This document shows positions 32,050 to 45,044 of a DNA stretch of 64,000 bases, piece after piece (position 1 is the stretch's first letter; every line of letters starts with the position of its first letter). The position numbers and the translations under genes were made by a program. The DNA comes from Gelatoporia subvermispora B (taxonomy: Eukaryota; Basidiomycota; Agaricomycetes; Polyporales; Gelatoporiaceae): assembly GCA_000320605.2 (NCBI GenBank), contig KB445808.1:496001-560000 (forward strand), written 5' to 3'. The notes beneath the pieces are model-generated. The model was not told the DNA's origin and did no database searches. It saw only the letters and a program-made list of their open reading frames with translations.

Positions 32050-33652
32050 TCAGAAGAAGCGCGTCTCGCCTAATTCACAAACATCAAAGTCGCCTTCCGG
32101 CACGCCCGCTTTCTCGCATTCTGCCTTCAGCAGCTCTGGTGGCTCCAGGATTGGCTCCGTCGTGAGAACCCAGGTCCTGCAGCACTCTCGTGTCAGAACA
32201 TTGGTGTGTCAAAGATAGAGGACGCACCCCCAATGCATTGCCAGAGCCTTCTGAGCCTTCACATCCTTGAATATCCCTACACTGTCGCCAGGATACGCAT
32301 GCATGTTAGAGAACACGTCTCGAGGTGCGTAGGCACTGCGTCTCACGTCAGCAGCAGCTCCTAGGCCAGTCGATGTATCAACATACCCTATTGGGATCAT
32401 CGCAAGATCGAAGCCGTTGAAGCGCTTCCCGACCTCCGCGAAGGCAGGACACACGGGGAGCGTGGCCTCGTCCTCTCCCTCGCGGATCGTCCGGTAGCCT
32501 GTGTCCCCCGCGAACCACACCTTCTTCCCGACGGACGGTGACGTGGAATCCACGCCCGCGACAACCTCCTCCACGGCCCAGGATGCCCAGAGTGTCTGCC
32601 ACCTGTCGAAGGCGCTCCGTGCGGCGGTGTGCTGCGCGGGGGTGCAGGTGACCTTGAGCGAGCTTGCTACAGTAGGGCCGTCTGAGCCGGAGGGGAGGTG
32701 CACGGTGAGTTGTCGTGCATCCCACCAGTCGAGGATATGGATCTTGTTCCGGGGTATGTTGAGGGAGAGGAGATACGGCAAGTTGCCTAGGGGCGCGAAG
32801 ATGTGGGGCTTGTGCATCTCGTATAGTGTTTGGAGGGTGATTGAATCCGTGCTGCGCAAGGTGGATTAGATCAAGATTTACATGGATACAGGAGGAGCGT
32901 ACTGATCGTAGTGGTTGTGCTTCAGGCCGTCATATGTGAGTTCTCAGATGGGTGGAAAGCTAGTGTCGGTGTACGCACCGATAGCACGATAGCATCTACT
33001 GCAGGGATTTCGGTTGTCTTGCATGCCGTGGCTGTGGGACCGCTCAGCTCTCCGAAGTCTGTAACAGAAATCGAGTATTTCTTACAAGTCAATCTCTGCG
33101 GCCCCATCCATTGAAATGGCGAACATCTATGCGAAAGTGCGGGATCGAAGATAACCCGAGAACCTCTAGTTGCGCCCTTCGGCGTCGCGAACTCCACAAG
33201 GTAGCATGCATGCCTACATAGATGAATATATATAAGCAACTGAGGCCGTTGGAACGTACCCTAGCCATGTCGCCTTTAGAGCTGCCAGATCTCCTCCTAA
33301 TCCCCACGTCGGTGTTTGTCGCGGCAGAGTAGTCAATAGATCCGAGGGAATCTTTGGGCTTCGGAAGAAGACGGCTGTGAAGAGCTTATGCGGGTGAGCA
33401 GGGTGAACACTGTGCGGACGACCAGTAATAGTCTGGATATCTTACCTTGAAATACAGAGTCGCGGTCTGATCCCTGCAGGTCATGCTGTGAGTTCTATGG
33501 CTGGAGATATATTCGGATTTCGATGCATACCTCCATGACGGCCAGGGGTTGTGGAACTTGGTCTTAGAATCATTCAGGTGATGTGAGGGGCGTTTCCCTC
33601 CATGGTCGACGAGAGCAGGCAGCTCTGTGACCATCGACTGGCTATCGGACAT
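32050..33652 (-). CDS. FMP30: NAPE-hydrolysing phospholipase D (metallo-beta-lactamase fold)
   Basis: Eight exons (33652-33531, 33473-33446, 33351-33260, 33213-33086, 33031-32979, 32919-32903, 32851-32228, 32176-32050) give 396 residues, the usual size. Landmarks in order: HHLNDSKTKFHNPWPSW, KATWLGHACYLVEF, DPALSHRCSPFQWMGPQR, the zinc-binding HNHYDHTD at 142-149, FAGDTGY, and AMHWGTWVLTTEPILEPP at the end. The enzyme cleaves N-acyl-phosphatidylethanolamine to N-acylethanolamine and phosphatidic acid; the yeast relative Fmp30 is mitochondrial. Exon 6 is only 17 nt and encodes just the metal-binding core. All phases agree. The acceptor of exon 3 (CCCAAAG) is weak and is the least certain junction. 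Confidence 0.95.
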
Positions 33653-34500
33653 TCGATCCGATGGTGTCTGGGCGATGTATGATAATTCGAAGATGCGGAG
33701 CAGGTGGGATTATACGGTGAACTCCGGGACGGAGAACCCAGTGACGGGGAGGCTGACGGGCTAGTTGGTTGGAATCGAAAGCTAACATAGCGCAATTTTG
33801 TGTGATTCCCTCACGCAGTCCGTGGCAAACTGATCCACGCCCTGTCGAAACTGCCGGGCTTCTTCGTGTACGTACTCTAGATCCCGTGTGCTTGCGTGGC
33901 CGCAGCGGCTCGCAATGCTGAATTCAGCACATCAGCCCGATGTGGCATGTGCCGCAGGCAGCGATTGGGCAGCGTGTCATCTGTTCGGCCAGTAACGCTG
34001 TATTCGGCGGCTTGATTGAATAGATGTGCCGCCTCGTTACGAAGACACGATGCATGAGTGGCGCCTACGATGCCGAAGTGTGAACGTCAGTGGCTCGGCC
34101 TGCGGAAAACGAGTGATAGAGGCGCTTGCGAAAAGTCACCGCACTTTCAGCGGGTTCTCACTGCTGTTCTCTTGGGACAACTTCAGATTTCACGGAAGAA
34201 ATGAGACGGATCGAAAATACTAAAGCGTAGTGGTCGACATCGAGCGTAGAACTGAGAACAAGCAGTATTGCCTTGATCAAGCTCTTAACAGCGGTGTATA
34301 TTCAATCAGCGCTTCAGACGTCATACATCGACTTACGTGCTCGTCTATCTCCCATGGGTCGAGTTTGAGCTCGCTGTAATCTAACGGAGGGGCCACAGCC
34401 ACAGCAAAGGGATTCAAATGGGAGAGAGCACATAATAAGCGTAAGAACGGTATAGTATGCCAACTGTAATCCGAGGGTACATCGAGAAGTCGTAACGTCA
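33653..34500. other. Intergenic, no gene seen
   Basis: About 850 bp upstream of the NAPE-PLD gene and downstream of the F-box gene. No coding signal or repeat seen. Confidence 0.4.
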
Positions 34501-36704
34501 TCATTCGTAGCAGAGGATAAATATGTTCCCATTCTTGACCGAGATAATGACTGACCCCTGCGACTGGTCGATGTTGATTGTCTCTACATGATCCAGGTTC
34601 AACTCCTCAGGTATTTCCAGCGTCCACACCTCGCCCTCCATTGTCGGGCGGCGGCTGGCCGCATCCTTGTACAACCAGTGGTCCTCGCCGGGCTGGGAGT
34701 CCTCTCCGGGGTCGAGCACCTGCTCGCCGAGCGGCGGGAACGTGACGAAGCGCAGCCGCTTCGCGTCGACATCGCCGCTTTCCGAGTTGACGTACTCGAT
34801 CCACACCGCATGCCCAAAGTCAACCGCCATGAGCGGGCGGGGCCGCTCGGTCGGCGCGTCCTCATCCTCGTCGTCCATGCTATCGAGCACGCAGACGACC
34901 TCGAAGGGCTCGCTGACGTACCAGATACGCATCAAGGGGTCAAACACTGGCGTCGGGCCGGGTGCATCCGACCCCTGCGCGCTGCCCTCGCCACCTGCGG
35001 TGAGGCTCAGCGTGTCTGAGCTTGTGTCGGACGAGGGCGGGGATGGCTCCGCATACGCCTCGTCGCCACCGCGCTCGAGTAGCGGGACGCGGAAGTAGTG
35101 CTGGGCGAGGACATACCGTGTCCGGTGCGAGACCGGATCGTGGTCCGCGAGCAGCACGACCGTGCAGCTCATCTTGGGCACGTTGATCACGCTCGGCCAC
35201 CACTGCCGCACGAAGTGCGCGCTCTCGGGGTACCAGGGCGGGAACGGGAATGGATTTGTGTGCTGCGACGCGGGTTGTGGCGTGGCCGCGGGTTGCTGCG
35301 CCACGGCGAGGGCCGTGGGAGATGGTGGTCGCGCCTCGTCCTCGTCTTCAGCTGCCGTGTCGTCGTCGCTGTCATCATCATCGCTGGATGTCGGGCTGAG
35401 TGGGCGGGCAGGTAATGAAGGAAAGTAGAAGGGGGACTTCAGATTGCGCGTAGGAGCGACTCGGCCGGAGATCTTTGGCACGAAAGTCTCGGAGGTGACG
35501 TATGGCTGCGCGTAATGCTGTAATAAAGAGAGTGGGAAGAAGTATTGATGTGCCGCCTCGCTCTCCTCGGCGTGAATGACGATATGCTCCTTGTACAGTA
35601 TGCATGACCAATTGGATGACATGGACTGTGAGCTCGTTAGTTGCGCATCCCGGAAGAAATCGGAGCACTCACGCATTCTATACCCGTGTCTATGAAGACA
35701 TACTCTCGCTTGTCCCAATCAAGGAGAGTGTAGAGCCCTATCGTGTTGGTCGTCGATACCCAGACGAATGCCGATAACAGACGCGTTGCAGGGTCTAACA
35801 GAAAGACGTTCATTACCACCCCGAGCGTATTGAATGTCGCCAGGCGTGAGAACGCGGGAGTTTCGGTATCTGTCCCTTGCCCGTGACTCTCAGGAAATTG
35901 CAGCTGCATCAGGACGAATTGCATATGGCGGTCGTCGTGATTCCTGCAGGCAAATAGACTGTCAGCTGTGGAGGGATAGCGCAGCCCAGCGATAGCGATG
36001 CGTACATCTTACGTAGGACCTTCGCCATCGTGAAGAAGACTGTCCGCTGCTCAAACTCGACGCGGCATTTCCACAGTTCCCATCGCTCGAACGGGTCCCA
36101 CTGCGCGATGCACGCGTTCCGATGTACATCCCAACAGACGACCTTCCCGCTCTTGGTCGCGCACAGGCTGTAGCTCGACGTGATCGGCGAGAGCCAGTCA
36201 ACCTCCTCGTCCGGCGGCGAGTTGATCACCTTGTACCAGCGCGGCTTGCTCACGGTGTCGCTGGGGGCGCCGGAGTCCTCGAGATAGGGTGAGCGCCCCG
36301 AGCGGACAGGCCGTGGCGCACGCGTCAGCCATGCACGTTCTAGGCGGGTGGCCTTCGTGACTGTCGCTATCAACTGCTCTGTCGTCAGATCAGAGAGCCG
36401 TTGGAATCCTGGGAGAGGCAGGGCACGACATCGGCGGAGGAGTTTGACCGCTAGGTGTCGATAGACAGGTCTCGTAATAGCAAAGTCGTGGAGAGCCCTG
36501 CATGTCTGTGCACCCGATGTTAGCCAGAGTTATATAACAGAGCAGATATAGCATGCGCACAATCTGAACGACCTGAACATCGTACACATCGAGATGCTGC
36601 GCGATATTTAGCAAGAGGTCGTAGGGCAGAGTGCTCAAGTTCGGTGCCATCTTCTCCTTTGATTGCTCGACGAGCTCCCACTCGCTTATCGGGCTTGCTG
36701 ACAT
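34501..36704 (-). CDS. F-box protein
   Basis: Four exons (36704-36561, 36505-36006, 35943-35673, 35625-34501), phases consistent, 679 residues. The F-box is at about 20-60: LSTLPYDLLLNIAQHLDVYD, then VQIT and CRALHDFA with the intron inside it. F-box proteins bind Skp1 and bring substrates to SCF ubiquitin ligases. The rest has beta-rich repeats such as VCWDVHRNACIAQWDPFERW, SAFVWVSTTNTIGLYTLLDW, AVDFGHAVWIEYVN and GSVIISVKNGNIFIL. They suggest a beta-propeller-like substrate-binding part, although canonical WD dipeptides are few. A long acidic insert (SSDDDDSDDDTAAEDEDEA) interrupts it. The third intron uses the donor GTACGC rather than a nearby GTAAGA, because only that choice keeps the frame. 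Confidence 0.88.
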
Positions 36705-37476
36705 CCCCCGCAGTGCCAAGTGACCTTCAAGCACGCCTCAAAAAGCCTCGACGTAATACAGAGAGACCCAGAGGGTGGGGATAGAGAGGAGGATGAGTAG
36801 CGTGCGATGTGCAGGTCGCAGCTTCCCTTGGACGAGACGCCCATAAGAATATGCATCACGTGACAAAACTCGTTGACCTCGGAGTAAGAAATCTTGATCT
36901 TTGCCCCCATTGACCATTGACAGGCGAAGTGAAGTGAATGTCATCGACAAAAGGTGATGGTGGGTCAATTCATCTTCTCCTTGAGGTCATGGATGATGGT
37001 GGCATGGTGCGCGGGCCCGATGAGCTGGCGCGAGCCCGCAGCTGGTGGTAGCTTTTACGAACTTCCGGATGACCTTCACGCAGGCTTTGATGTTTTGATC
37101 TCATTGTTCACTTGTGCAACATGATGAGCCTGATTGGCGTTTTAATGCAAGCGTAGCAAAATGTTAGAAACTGTTACATGAGTTACGAGCTATAGCCGAA
37201 TTAATGGGCGGCAATCCATCTGTCCGAAATTGTATCTCCTCCGTCTTCCTCTTCCCCTGTTCACGACTTATATACCACTATACCCGTTGCTCTCGTTTGC
37301 GAGACGTTTCTTTGCATCCCAAAGACGTCGTGCGGCGCGTACAATACACAGCAAACCATCAGTCTTCGGCAAGCTTCGAAATCCACTCGTTTGCGACGAA
37401 CTCCCTGAACTAATCTGAAGACTTTGAACTGTGTCTACTCCTTTGAACGCTCGTTACCCCCCGATCCGCAGTCGTA
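36705..37476. other. Divergent promoter region
   Basis: 770 bp between the F-box gene (minus) and the Bem2-like gene (plus). TATATACC near 37270 is a TATA candidate for the plus-strand gene. A possible 5' UTR intron of that gene ends at CCGCAG (37472). No gene seen. Confidence 0.45.
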
Positions 37477-40400
37477 ATGGGACCACGACGTGGGGCTCCG
37501 TCTTCCAATTCATTGAGTCCTCCGGAGTTGTCGACACCGACGTCGAGCGGGTCGTCCCCCGGCTATCTCAACACACCGCGTTCCGCCTCGCCCTCCTCGG
37601 GCATCACTGGTTTCCTATCAAGACCGACGAAATGGTTCTCGCGGTCGAGCTCTTCGGGCGCAGGGAGAACGTCCGTGAGCTCGAACGAGCCGAGGTCAAG
37701 CACGAGCTCCATCAGGAAGCCCAAGATCTCCCATCCGACGGATCCTCGACCGATTCTGGACAACTTGCTAGCTGCGGAGGGGCCTACACACCATCTCGGA
37801 AGTAGGTGAGTACTCCAGAACGCGTCCAGTGCTACAGAGTGCGCTGTTTGTGACCTGAGCTCGCGCCACAGGTCCGTCGTCGATCTTTCGCTGGCACGCA
37901 CGACCACGTCCATGACCAACTCGCCCAAATCTGCGCGAACGCCCTCCTCGCCATCATACCCAGCCATCTCGCGCGGGCTTGGGGACCTGCGGAACATCTC
38001 GCGTAAACCATGGTCAAAGTCCGCAGACGACCTGGGGCAGGTCCCGCACAGCTCGTCCCCCGCACTGGCGCCGATTGACACGACATTCCGGGACAGGGTG
38101 GCGGATTACAGGACCAACAGGAACGACAGTGTTGGGAGCATGAATACACCGTCGACGACTTCTCCCGCGGGATCGGTTTCAGTGCCGAAGCACTACCCAT
38201 TCCCGACGATCAACCCACCTGATCCATTCTCGTCGTCGCCCCCGCAGCGCCCTGGTGTGCTCTCGTCCACTCCCTCGCCCGTCAGTGCTAGCTCGCAGAA
38301 TCTTGCACCAACTTCTGGCAGTCATGTACACTCACGCTCACATTCGTTCACGCCGCGTATCGCCAAGCTCACTGCGCCGAAAATGTCGCTCCTACCCCCC
38401 AGTCCTTCGCGCAAAGGCTCCGCGTCGTCCGAGCGCGACTATGCGTTCGAGAAAGAGCATTCCAAGTCGCCGTCGGGTGGCAGCAGCGCGTCTGGGCCCT
38501 CGTCCCGGTCCGCATTCCCATTCAACCTCGGTGGCACTGGCGGCAACAAAAGCCTGCCACTGCTCAGCACAGCAGGGCTCAGCAATCCCGGAAGCGCCGC
38601 ACCGTCCCCTGCGTCCCTAAAGCCGCCCATGATCATCGAGCCGCAGGACGCCGGGGGCGACGGGAAGCTGCAGAAGCGCGCATCACAGGTCGTATACCAC
38701 TCTGGGTTCATCAACCGCATGGCGGATTTCAATCCGAGCGCGATGAATGCTCGCGCAACGCACTTCTACATGAGCGGCGGACCGTCGCTCGCGCTGGCTA
38801 AGGGCTGGAAGCCGTTTAAGCTCGTCGTGAAGGGCTCGAAGCTGTATTTCTACAAGCCACCCGGGGACCGGAGCGCTGCGGTGAAGGAGCTGTTCCCTAC
38901 CGGACTGGTTCCCGTGCTGGAAGATGAGGTGATCGCGGAGATGGCGGCCGAGGCGAAAGAAGCCGAGTCGCATGGGGCGGGGATAAACACGAAGGGCAAA
39001 GATCGGGAGGACACGCGGCGGCGGCGGGCGTACTGGGGAAGGGCGACGCACCCGGCGCTGGTTATCGCAGATGAGCACATTGAACGGGGCACGTTTGAGG
39101 CATTGGTGCACGAGGCTGTGTTTTCGACGACATTCTTGAGACCTTCAGAAGATCCCTCTGAAGACCCCTCCGAAACGGAGCAGCATCAACAATCCGAGCA
39201 AGGATTGTCACGGTACGCACCTCAATGGCAAGATTTCTCTGCCGCCACTCTGCTCGGAATCCCCCTCCTCATGGGCCGTACTACCTTTGAGGCAGAGTTC
39301 CTCCGGTGCTGTTCGTATCTGCTCAGTGGTGCTCAGGACGGTGTCAAAGAAGAAGAACGCACCCGTGTTAGTTGGCTCGCAAGCCACTACCTCAGCTACC
39401 ATGGGGCTCCTTCGAACGCGGCAGCTTGGGAAGACTGGAGGAAAGATGTCCTCCCGACCTTCCCGCCTGACAGTGACGCAGGATCAAGGCTTGCTGGCCT
39501 CCCGAAGACGCCGTCCACCCGAGCGCTCTATGTACCATCTCCGCGACCGGATGCGCCGACGACCTTTGAAACCTCCCAAACATCCCCTAACCTCGGCACT
39601 TTCTCTCCCAGACCTGGTGTCGGCGACAAGATGATGTCAATTGTCGAGGCCCTAGGCGAGCCGCTGCGCTCGTCTAATCTGCCGCCGTCTGATCCACGAT
39701 CTCTGGACACGGCGCTCGAGCAGGAAGGGTTGTCAAGGAACGTGCTGCTGGGCACGGACCCACAGCTCCTCGCACGCAGCCTGTTTGTGCTCAATAAAAG
39801 GCTGCTGCACGATGTTCCTGATAACTTTGTCGTGGATCTCTTCTGCACGCCAAGGTCATCGGAGGCGGACGCCGTTCCGAGCGCCGCAGCGCCTGACCCC
39901 GCGTCGAGGGCAAAGCTAGCGCCATTTGTGGGGAGCGACGAGCAGCCGCATTGGCTTACGAGACTGATCTTGACTGAGATCTTGGCCCCCGAGGCCAGCG
40001 GCAGCGGAGCGCGTAGCGAAGGCAAGCCCCATCCCACCCACGTACACTCGCGTTCGGAGGTGATCAGCGCGTGGGTAAGGATCGGGGAATTGTGCCGCAG
40101 GACAGGAGACGAGTGTTCCTGGCGAGCAACCTTGGCAGCACTCTGCTCGCGTCCTATTGCTCGGCTCGATAAAGCATGGAAGCGAGTCGATGCGGAGGCT
40201 TTGACCATCGTGCAGTCGTGGGTCGAGCCTCTTGCTCGCGGCGAACGTTTGTCGGTTGCGGAGCCTCTCGCTGTTCCATGGGCCGGGGATCTCCAGGTGC
40301 ATATCAACGAACTCTTCCAGAAGGCGAAGGTCGAAAACACGAACGAGTGGGACGTCACAGCTTTGGAACAGTTCCGTGACTACTTCGAGCACCTCAGGAC

Positions 40401-43400
40401 GTCCTTCGCTTTGTGCACCCGAAGAGCCGATGCTGATGTCCCGCCCGAGCCTGAGGATGTGGAGGCTTTGGTGCGTCAGTGGCAAGCTCTGTCCCGAATT
40501 GACAGTCGTGCAGCCTCGAAATGCACACGGTAAGTTTCTTTGCTGTTTTATGACCTATCGCCAGACTAACCACTTTTGGCAGGGTCGAGCAGTTTATGTC
40601 CCTTTCTCTAGCTGCTGAGCCACGGCGAAAGGGCCTCTTTGAGCCTTATTTCTGGACTCGGCCTGCAAGTCACCAGACCCTCCACCCCTTAATGCCATTG
40701 TTATTCCCTGAGCCACTGCCCACTGTATCTTTCGTCAATCGTGGGTTGATCGCTCGCAGCCGTCTTGACAGTAATGCCTCGGTTCTCAACATGCAAGATG
40801 TACAACACATCCGAGACATGCGCTCACGATCTGATGGAGGAGCTGCTGCGAGGATGTCCATAAGCAAGAATCGGAGTCGTGATCTTGGCGGCACCGTATT
40901 GTCGGTTCATAACGGAGAGTTGCTTTTGCTCGTCCACCCAGGAGGCGAAAGCAAAGGTTCTTCTCAGCCCCCATCACGTGCTCCTTCTCGGCCTCCGAGT
41001 TCTGTTGCAGATTTGCCAACCCTGGACCGTTCATTTTCGCGTACACCGTCCATTCGCGTCTCCCCCGGTTCTTCCCGAGGACTTGAACGTAAGCCTAGTC
41101 TGATACGCCGCAACTCGCTGCCTTCGATCTCCCAAAGGACCAGCCTCATTATTGCCGAGGCGCCTGCTGAGAAGCCTATACGAGTTGTCGTGCAAGCAGG
41201 TACTCTCGATCGTCTGGTGGACGTCCTCGTCCATGGCGTACAAGGAGTATCTGTTTCGGTATCGGACGATAACGGGGAAACTCCGCTGCAAGATGCCAAG
41301 ACGCGTGAAGTTCAGGTCGACATGGACGACTTCTCCGCGGTGTGGTGGAATGTATTCCGCAGCTTCATCACCCCGCAAGTCCTCTTTGAGGTATGTACAC
41401 CGAGACGCAAACTTGAACTTAACTGATTGCGCTGTAGTTCCTACGCAAACGCTATTCCATCACACGCCTCACCACCTCATCATCACCCGCGGACGTATCA
41501 CATATAATCCGAACACGCTCAGAAATCCTGGAGACGATCAACGAATGGATCATTCGTGGAGGTGGCGCTCAAGATGCACTTGATGATCCTACGCTCTTCG
41601 CATCTTTTGACTCGTTCCTCAATGACTCTGCTGAACACTTGCTATCGTCCGGGGAGCACCGCTTCAATGAAGCTGAGCAGACCATTGCTGCGGTTCGCAG
41701 GGCTGTCCACCGGTCATTTATCACTCGTGCCATGCGCCCCGCGAGTACGTCTGCAGCTGCGCATTCCCCATTGTCAACAGCACCTGAGGGTCAGACGCTT
41801 GACCTTAACCCCCCTGACATCGACCACCTGGATGCCGAAGAATTGGTGAACAATTTAAACGCAATGGCGGCTGCTACTTTCCGGAACGTCAGCTCTGAGG
41901 TGAGCGGCTCTGTCAACTTCTCCCCCCACCTGGTTGACATATCACGTTCTAGGATTTGTTCGTGACGGCTGACGTGCTCGAGGTGCAATCCGCTGATCGG
42001 ACCGGTTGGTTCCCCCCACGGGAACCAACCTTTGGCACAGACGAGGTTGAAATCCAGAATCTGTGTTCTTACATTGGAGAGGTAGAGTCATCCTCATTGA
42101 TCTCCGAGCTGACGCAAGTTCCGGTGTACCGCCTGTTGCCACCCGCCATCCGAAGTTGTATACGAGCCTTTAATTTGCTGCGCAAGTGGACCATCGCTCA
42201 GCTCACTGCATTTGGCCTTGGGCTCCGGACTCGGCAGGCAAGAATGGAACTTGTTCTCAGAGCCATCGAAGTCTGCCGGCTCAGAAGTGATCAGTCCGGC
42301 GAAACTGACCAACCGTTGGCGGAGCGCCCATGCGTCAGATCATTCGCAGAGGCGGTTCTCACATCCGCCATTCTCAGCCTTGAGAGCCGCATCTATCATC
42401 GAGCATGGCTCACAGTCGCGCATAGCCGCGGCAGCACATGCGACTCTGTCATGGCATTGTTGAGCAAACCCGTGACGACGTCAACCACCTCTCGGGGCGC
42501 GCTTGTAGTGGACATCGGTTGGATCCTCGAGCGATTGTTGGAGATCATCAGCACGCCTGACGTGCTCGACTCGAGCGCACCTGAGAGCTTAAGTCTCGTT
42601 AACTTCGAGAAGCGCAGGTGTGTACCTGAATGCAAATAGCAATTATTTCCTGACATCTGATGCTGCATGTGTTAGGTCAATTCATTCCCTCGTCATCGGG
42701 AACACGGGATCGATCATCCGTACGAATCAGACCCGGCATGAGCTTGATCAACGGGACTTGGAGCGTTTGGACGCCATCGAGAAGGCGCTCAACAAGGTAC
42801 GCTTCGATCCCAGGGCCATCCGAGAAGAAGCCTACCGCGAAGTCGCGGCACCTGTGCCGTCGAGCCCAATACCGAAGCGAGGATTCCGGCCCTTCCAAGC
42901 TGTTGTGTCTGCTCAGCTAGAGAAGAATAGGCGCGATCGGACGATGCGTGATCGGTTGAGCAGGGAAAAGCGACAGGAACAGCAGCGGTATGAGCGGAGG
43001 GAGGAGCATCTCAACAAGGCGATGAATCCGCGACGACCACCCCCTCTAGTGCAGAAGCAGCATCGTAACAAGAAGAGCGTCTCGTCCGCGTTCTTCCACC
43101 TCATGCGGCCAATCTCGAGTGCATTCTTGTCGGAGAGTCTGACGTCGCCCGGAATCAAGCGCAGTGCGGCCGAGCTTGATTTCACACCCACGCAAAAGCC
43201 GTCGCTCGTCCTGAGCGTCGTAAACGCCCGCGTTGCAGAATTTGTCAACAACGAGCGGTCGTTCACGTTCCAGCTGGACACTGAAGACGGGGGGCAATAC
43301 CTGTTGCAGGCTCCTGCCAGATCGGACCTTAAGAAGTGGATGGAGACCATCGAGCGCGTTTCGAAGACGACTGCCAAGCGTCGTCTGACGTACCTGGGAC

Positions 43401-44611
43401 AAACTGCAAACCTGCAAGGCTCCATGGATCCTCTTCAACCTTCTGCATCTTCTCAGGACCCGAGAGCTGGTAGGCGATATAGTGTAGGAAGGTTGTTCTC
43501 TTGCTGACTTACACGGGTGCAGTATTCGGAGTTGGGCTTGACGTTCTCTTGCAACGTGAAGCCTCTGATGGAGAAGTGCCACCGGGCGCTATCCCGTCCG
43601 TCGTCCAACGTTTGATCACTGAAGTCGAGACACGCGGTCTCACTGAAGTGGGAATTTGTAAGACAGTTAGGACGTGCCGCAACTATTCTTGGCCTGACAA
43701 CCTTGTTCTCAGATCGGCTCGCCGGTGCCCATTCTGAAGTGAACGCTTGTAGAGAGGCTTTGAATAGAGGTAACGCTATTACTTTGCTACCCACAAGCTC
43801 TCGTGCTTACAATCTTTGCAGAAGAGTGGCCCATCGACGAGACAACCGACATCAATGTCGTGTGCGACTTGATCAAATCATGGTTCAGAGTTCTTCCGGG
43901 AGGCCTGTTCCCTGCAGACCTTTATGGAGATATTCTGGGCGCGGCTGGTGCGCCTGACTGTTTCTTCTGCGCAATGTCCATCACACCCTAACTGTTGACT
44001 TGCAGCGCCTGACGATACTGACCTGAATACGAGACTAAGCAACATCCGCAAAGTAATCCACTCCCTCCCTCCCTCTAATTTCTCCATTATCCGACGCATT
44101 GTAGAACATCTTGACCGGTACGCATGGTATCTAATTACTCACGGACATCACTCATTGTGGCCGGCCTTAGAGTAACCGACTTCGAGGAAAACAACCAGAT
44201 GACGGCTGAGTCGCTAGCGACTGTTTTCAGTCCCAATCTTCTTCGGTCGCCCAACAATGATATCGGGATGTTCTTTGCCAACATGAGCAGCGGACACCGA
44301 GTCACGAAGCTCCTGATCTCACATGTGAGTTCTAGTTTGGCAAGCCATCTGCATGATGCCTGAATTTTATCCAGTTCCACACCATCTTCGATACCGAGGA
44401 TGATGCCGAGCAAGATGCAGATGATGGTGCCGAATATGACGAACACCAGTTTGAATACGATCAACCTATCCTAGAAGAGGACGAGGAAGATCTCGACTCT
44501 CTCGAAGCCGCCGAACCCGACGATGAGGCGCCCCGGATACCTACTGAACCCCCCACTCTTGATATCAGCTTCCCGAGCCCACACTCGCTATCATTCTCTA
44601 TGCCCGCATGA
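37477..44611 (+). CDS. BEM2: Bem2-like protein: RasGEF-like, PH and RhoGAP domains
   Basis: Twelve exons (37477-37805, 37872-40529, 40583-41390, 41438-41899, 41953-42617, 42676-43469, 43523-43657, 43713-43769, 43822-43947, 44006-44117, 44171-44324, 44375-44611), all in phase, 2178 residues; yeast Bem2 is about the same size. Residues 1-370 are Ser/Pro-rich. A PH-like stretch begins near 380 (GWKPFKLVVKGSKLYFY). A RasGEF-like region is at about 740-890 (ARSLFVLNKRLLHDVP, then AWVRIGELCRRTGDE). A second PH domain near 1810-1885 ends in DLKKWMETIERV. The RhoGAP domain is at about 1908-2110, with arginine finger in VGIYRLAG (Arg about 1952) and the helix QMTAESLATVFSPNLLRSP. The C-terminus is acidic. 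Bem2 inactivates Rho1/Cdc42-type GTPases at growth sites. Confidence 0.93.
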
Positions 44612-45044
44612 TCCCTCCGGTCGTTCAGGTCGTTTATCGTGTCTATTGTATTCTACGGGTGCTCATGGACCTTACAATATTGCCTGGCGTTTTCTTCTTC
44701 GTACGCCTCGCTACATTGGGGCCTCGTGGCTTTTTGCGGCTAATGTATGTAGGGAAGACGGCAGAGGGATATGGACATGGCTGTATAATCACAATACCTA
44801 CCGCAGAGTCTTGTGTCTTTAGTGTAGCAATCAGGTCAATGCGAGTAATCAGAAAAAGACCTTGTAAACATTGGTAGGAGCCTGATTGACGGATTCGGAC
44901 AACTCGGAAGATAGAGAATAGATGCATTATACACTAGGAATATATGATGATAAGTATACAGCGTGGACTATTTGTACAATTACACCTGTTGCCACAGTGC
45001 GCTGGCGTGTCGGTCGATACACGACGAAGTGACAATCTTAAAGA
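44612..45044. other. Convergent 3' flanks
   Basis: 430 bp shared by two convergent genes. No gene seen. Confidence 0.4.
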
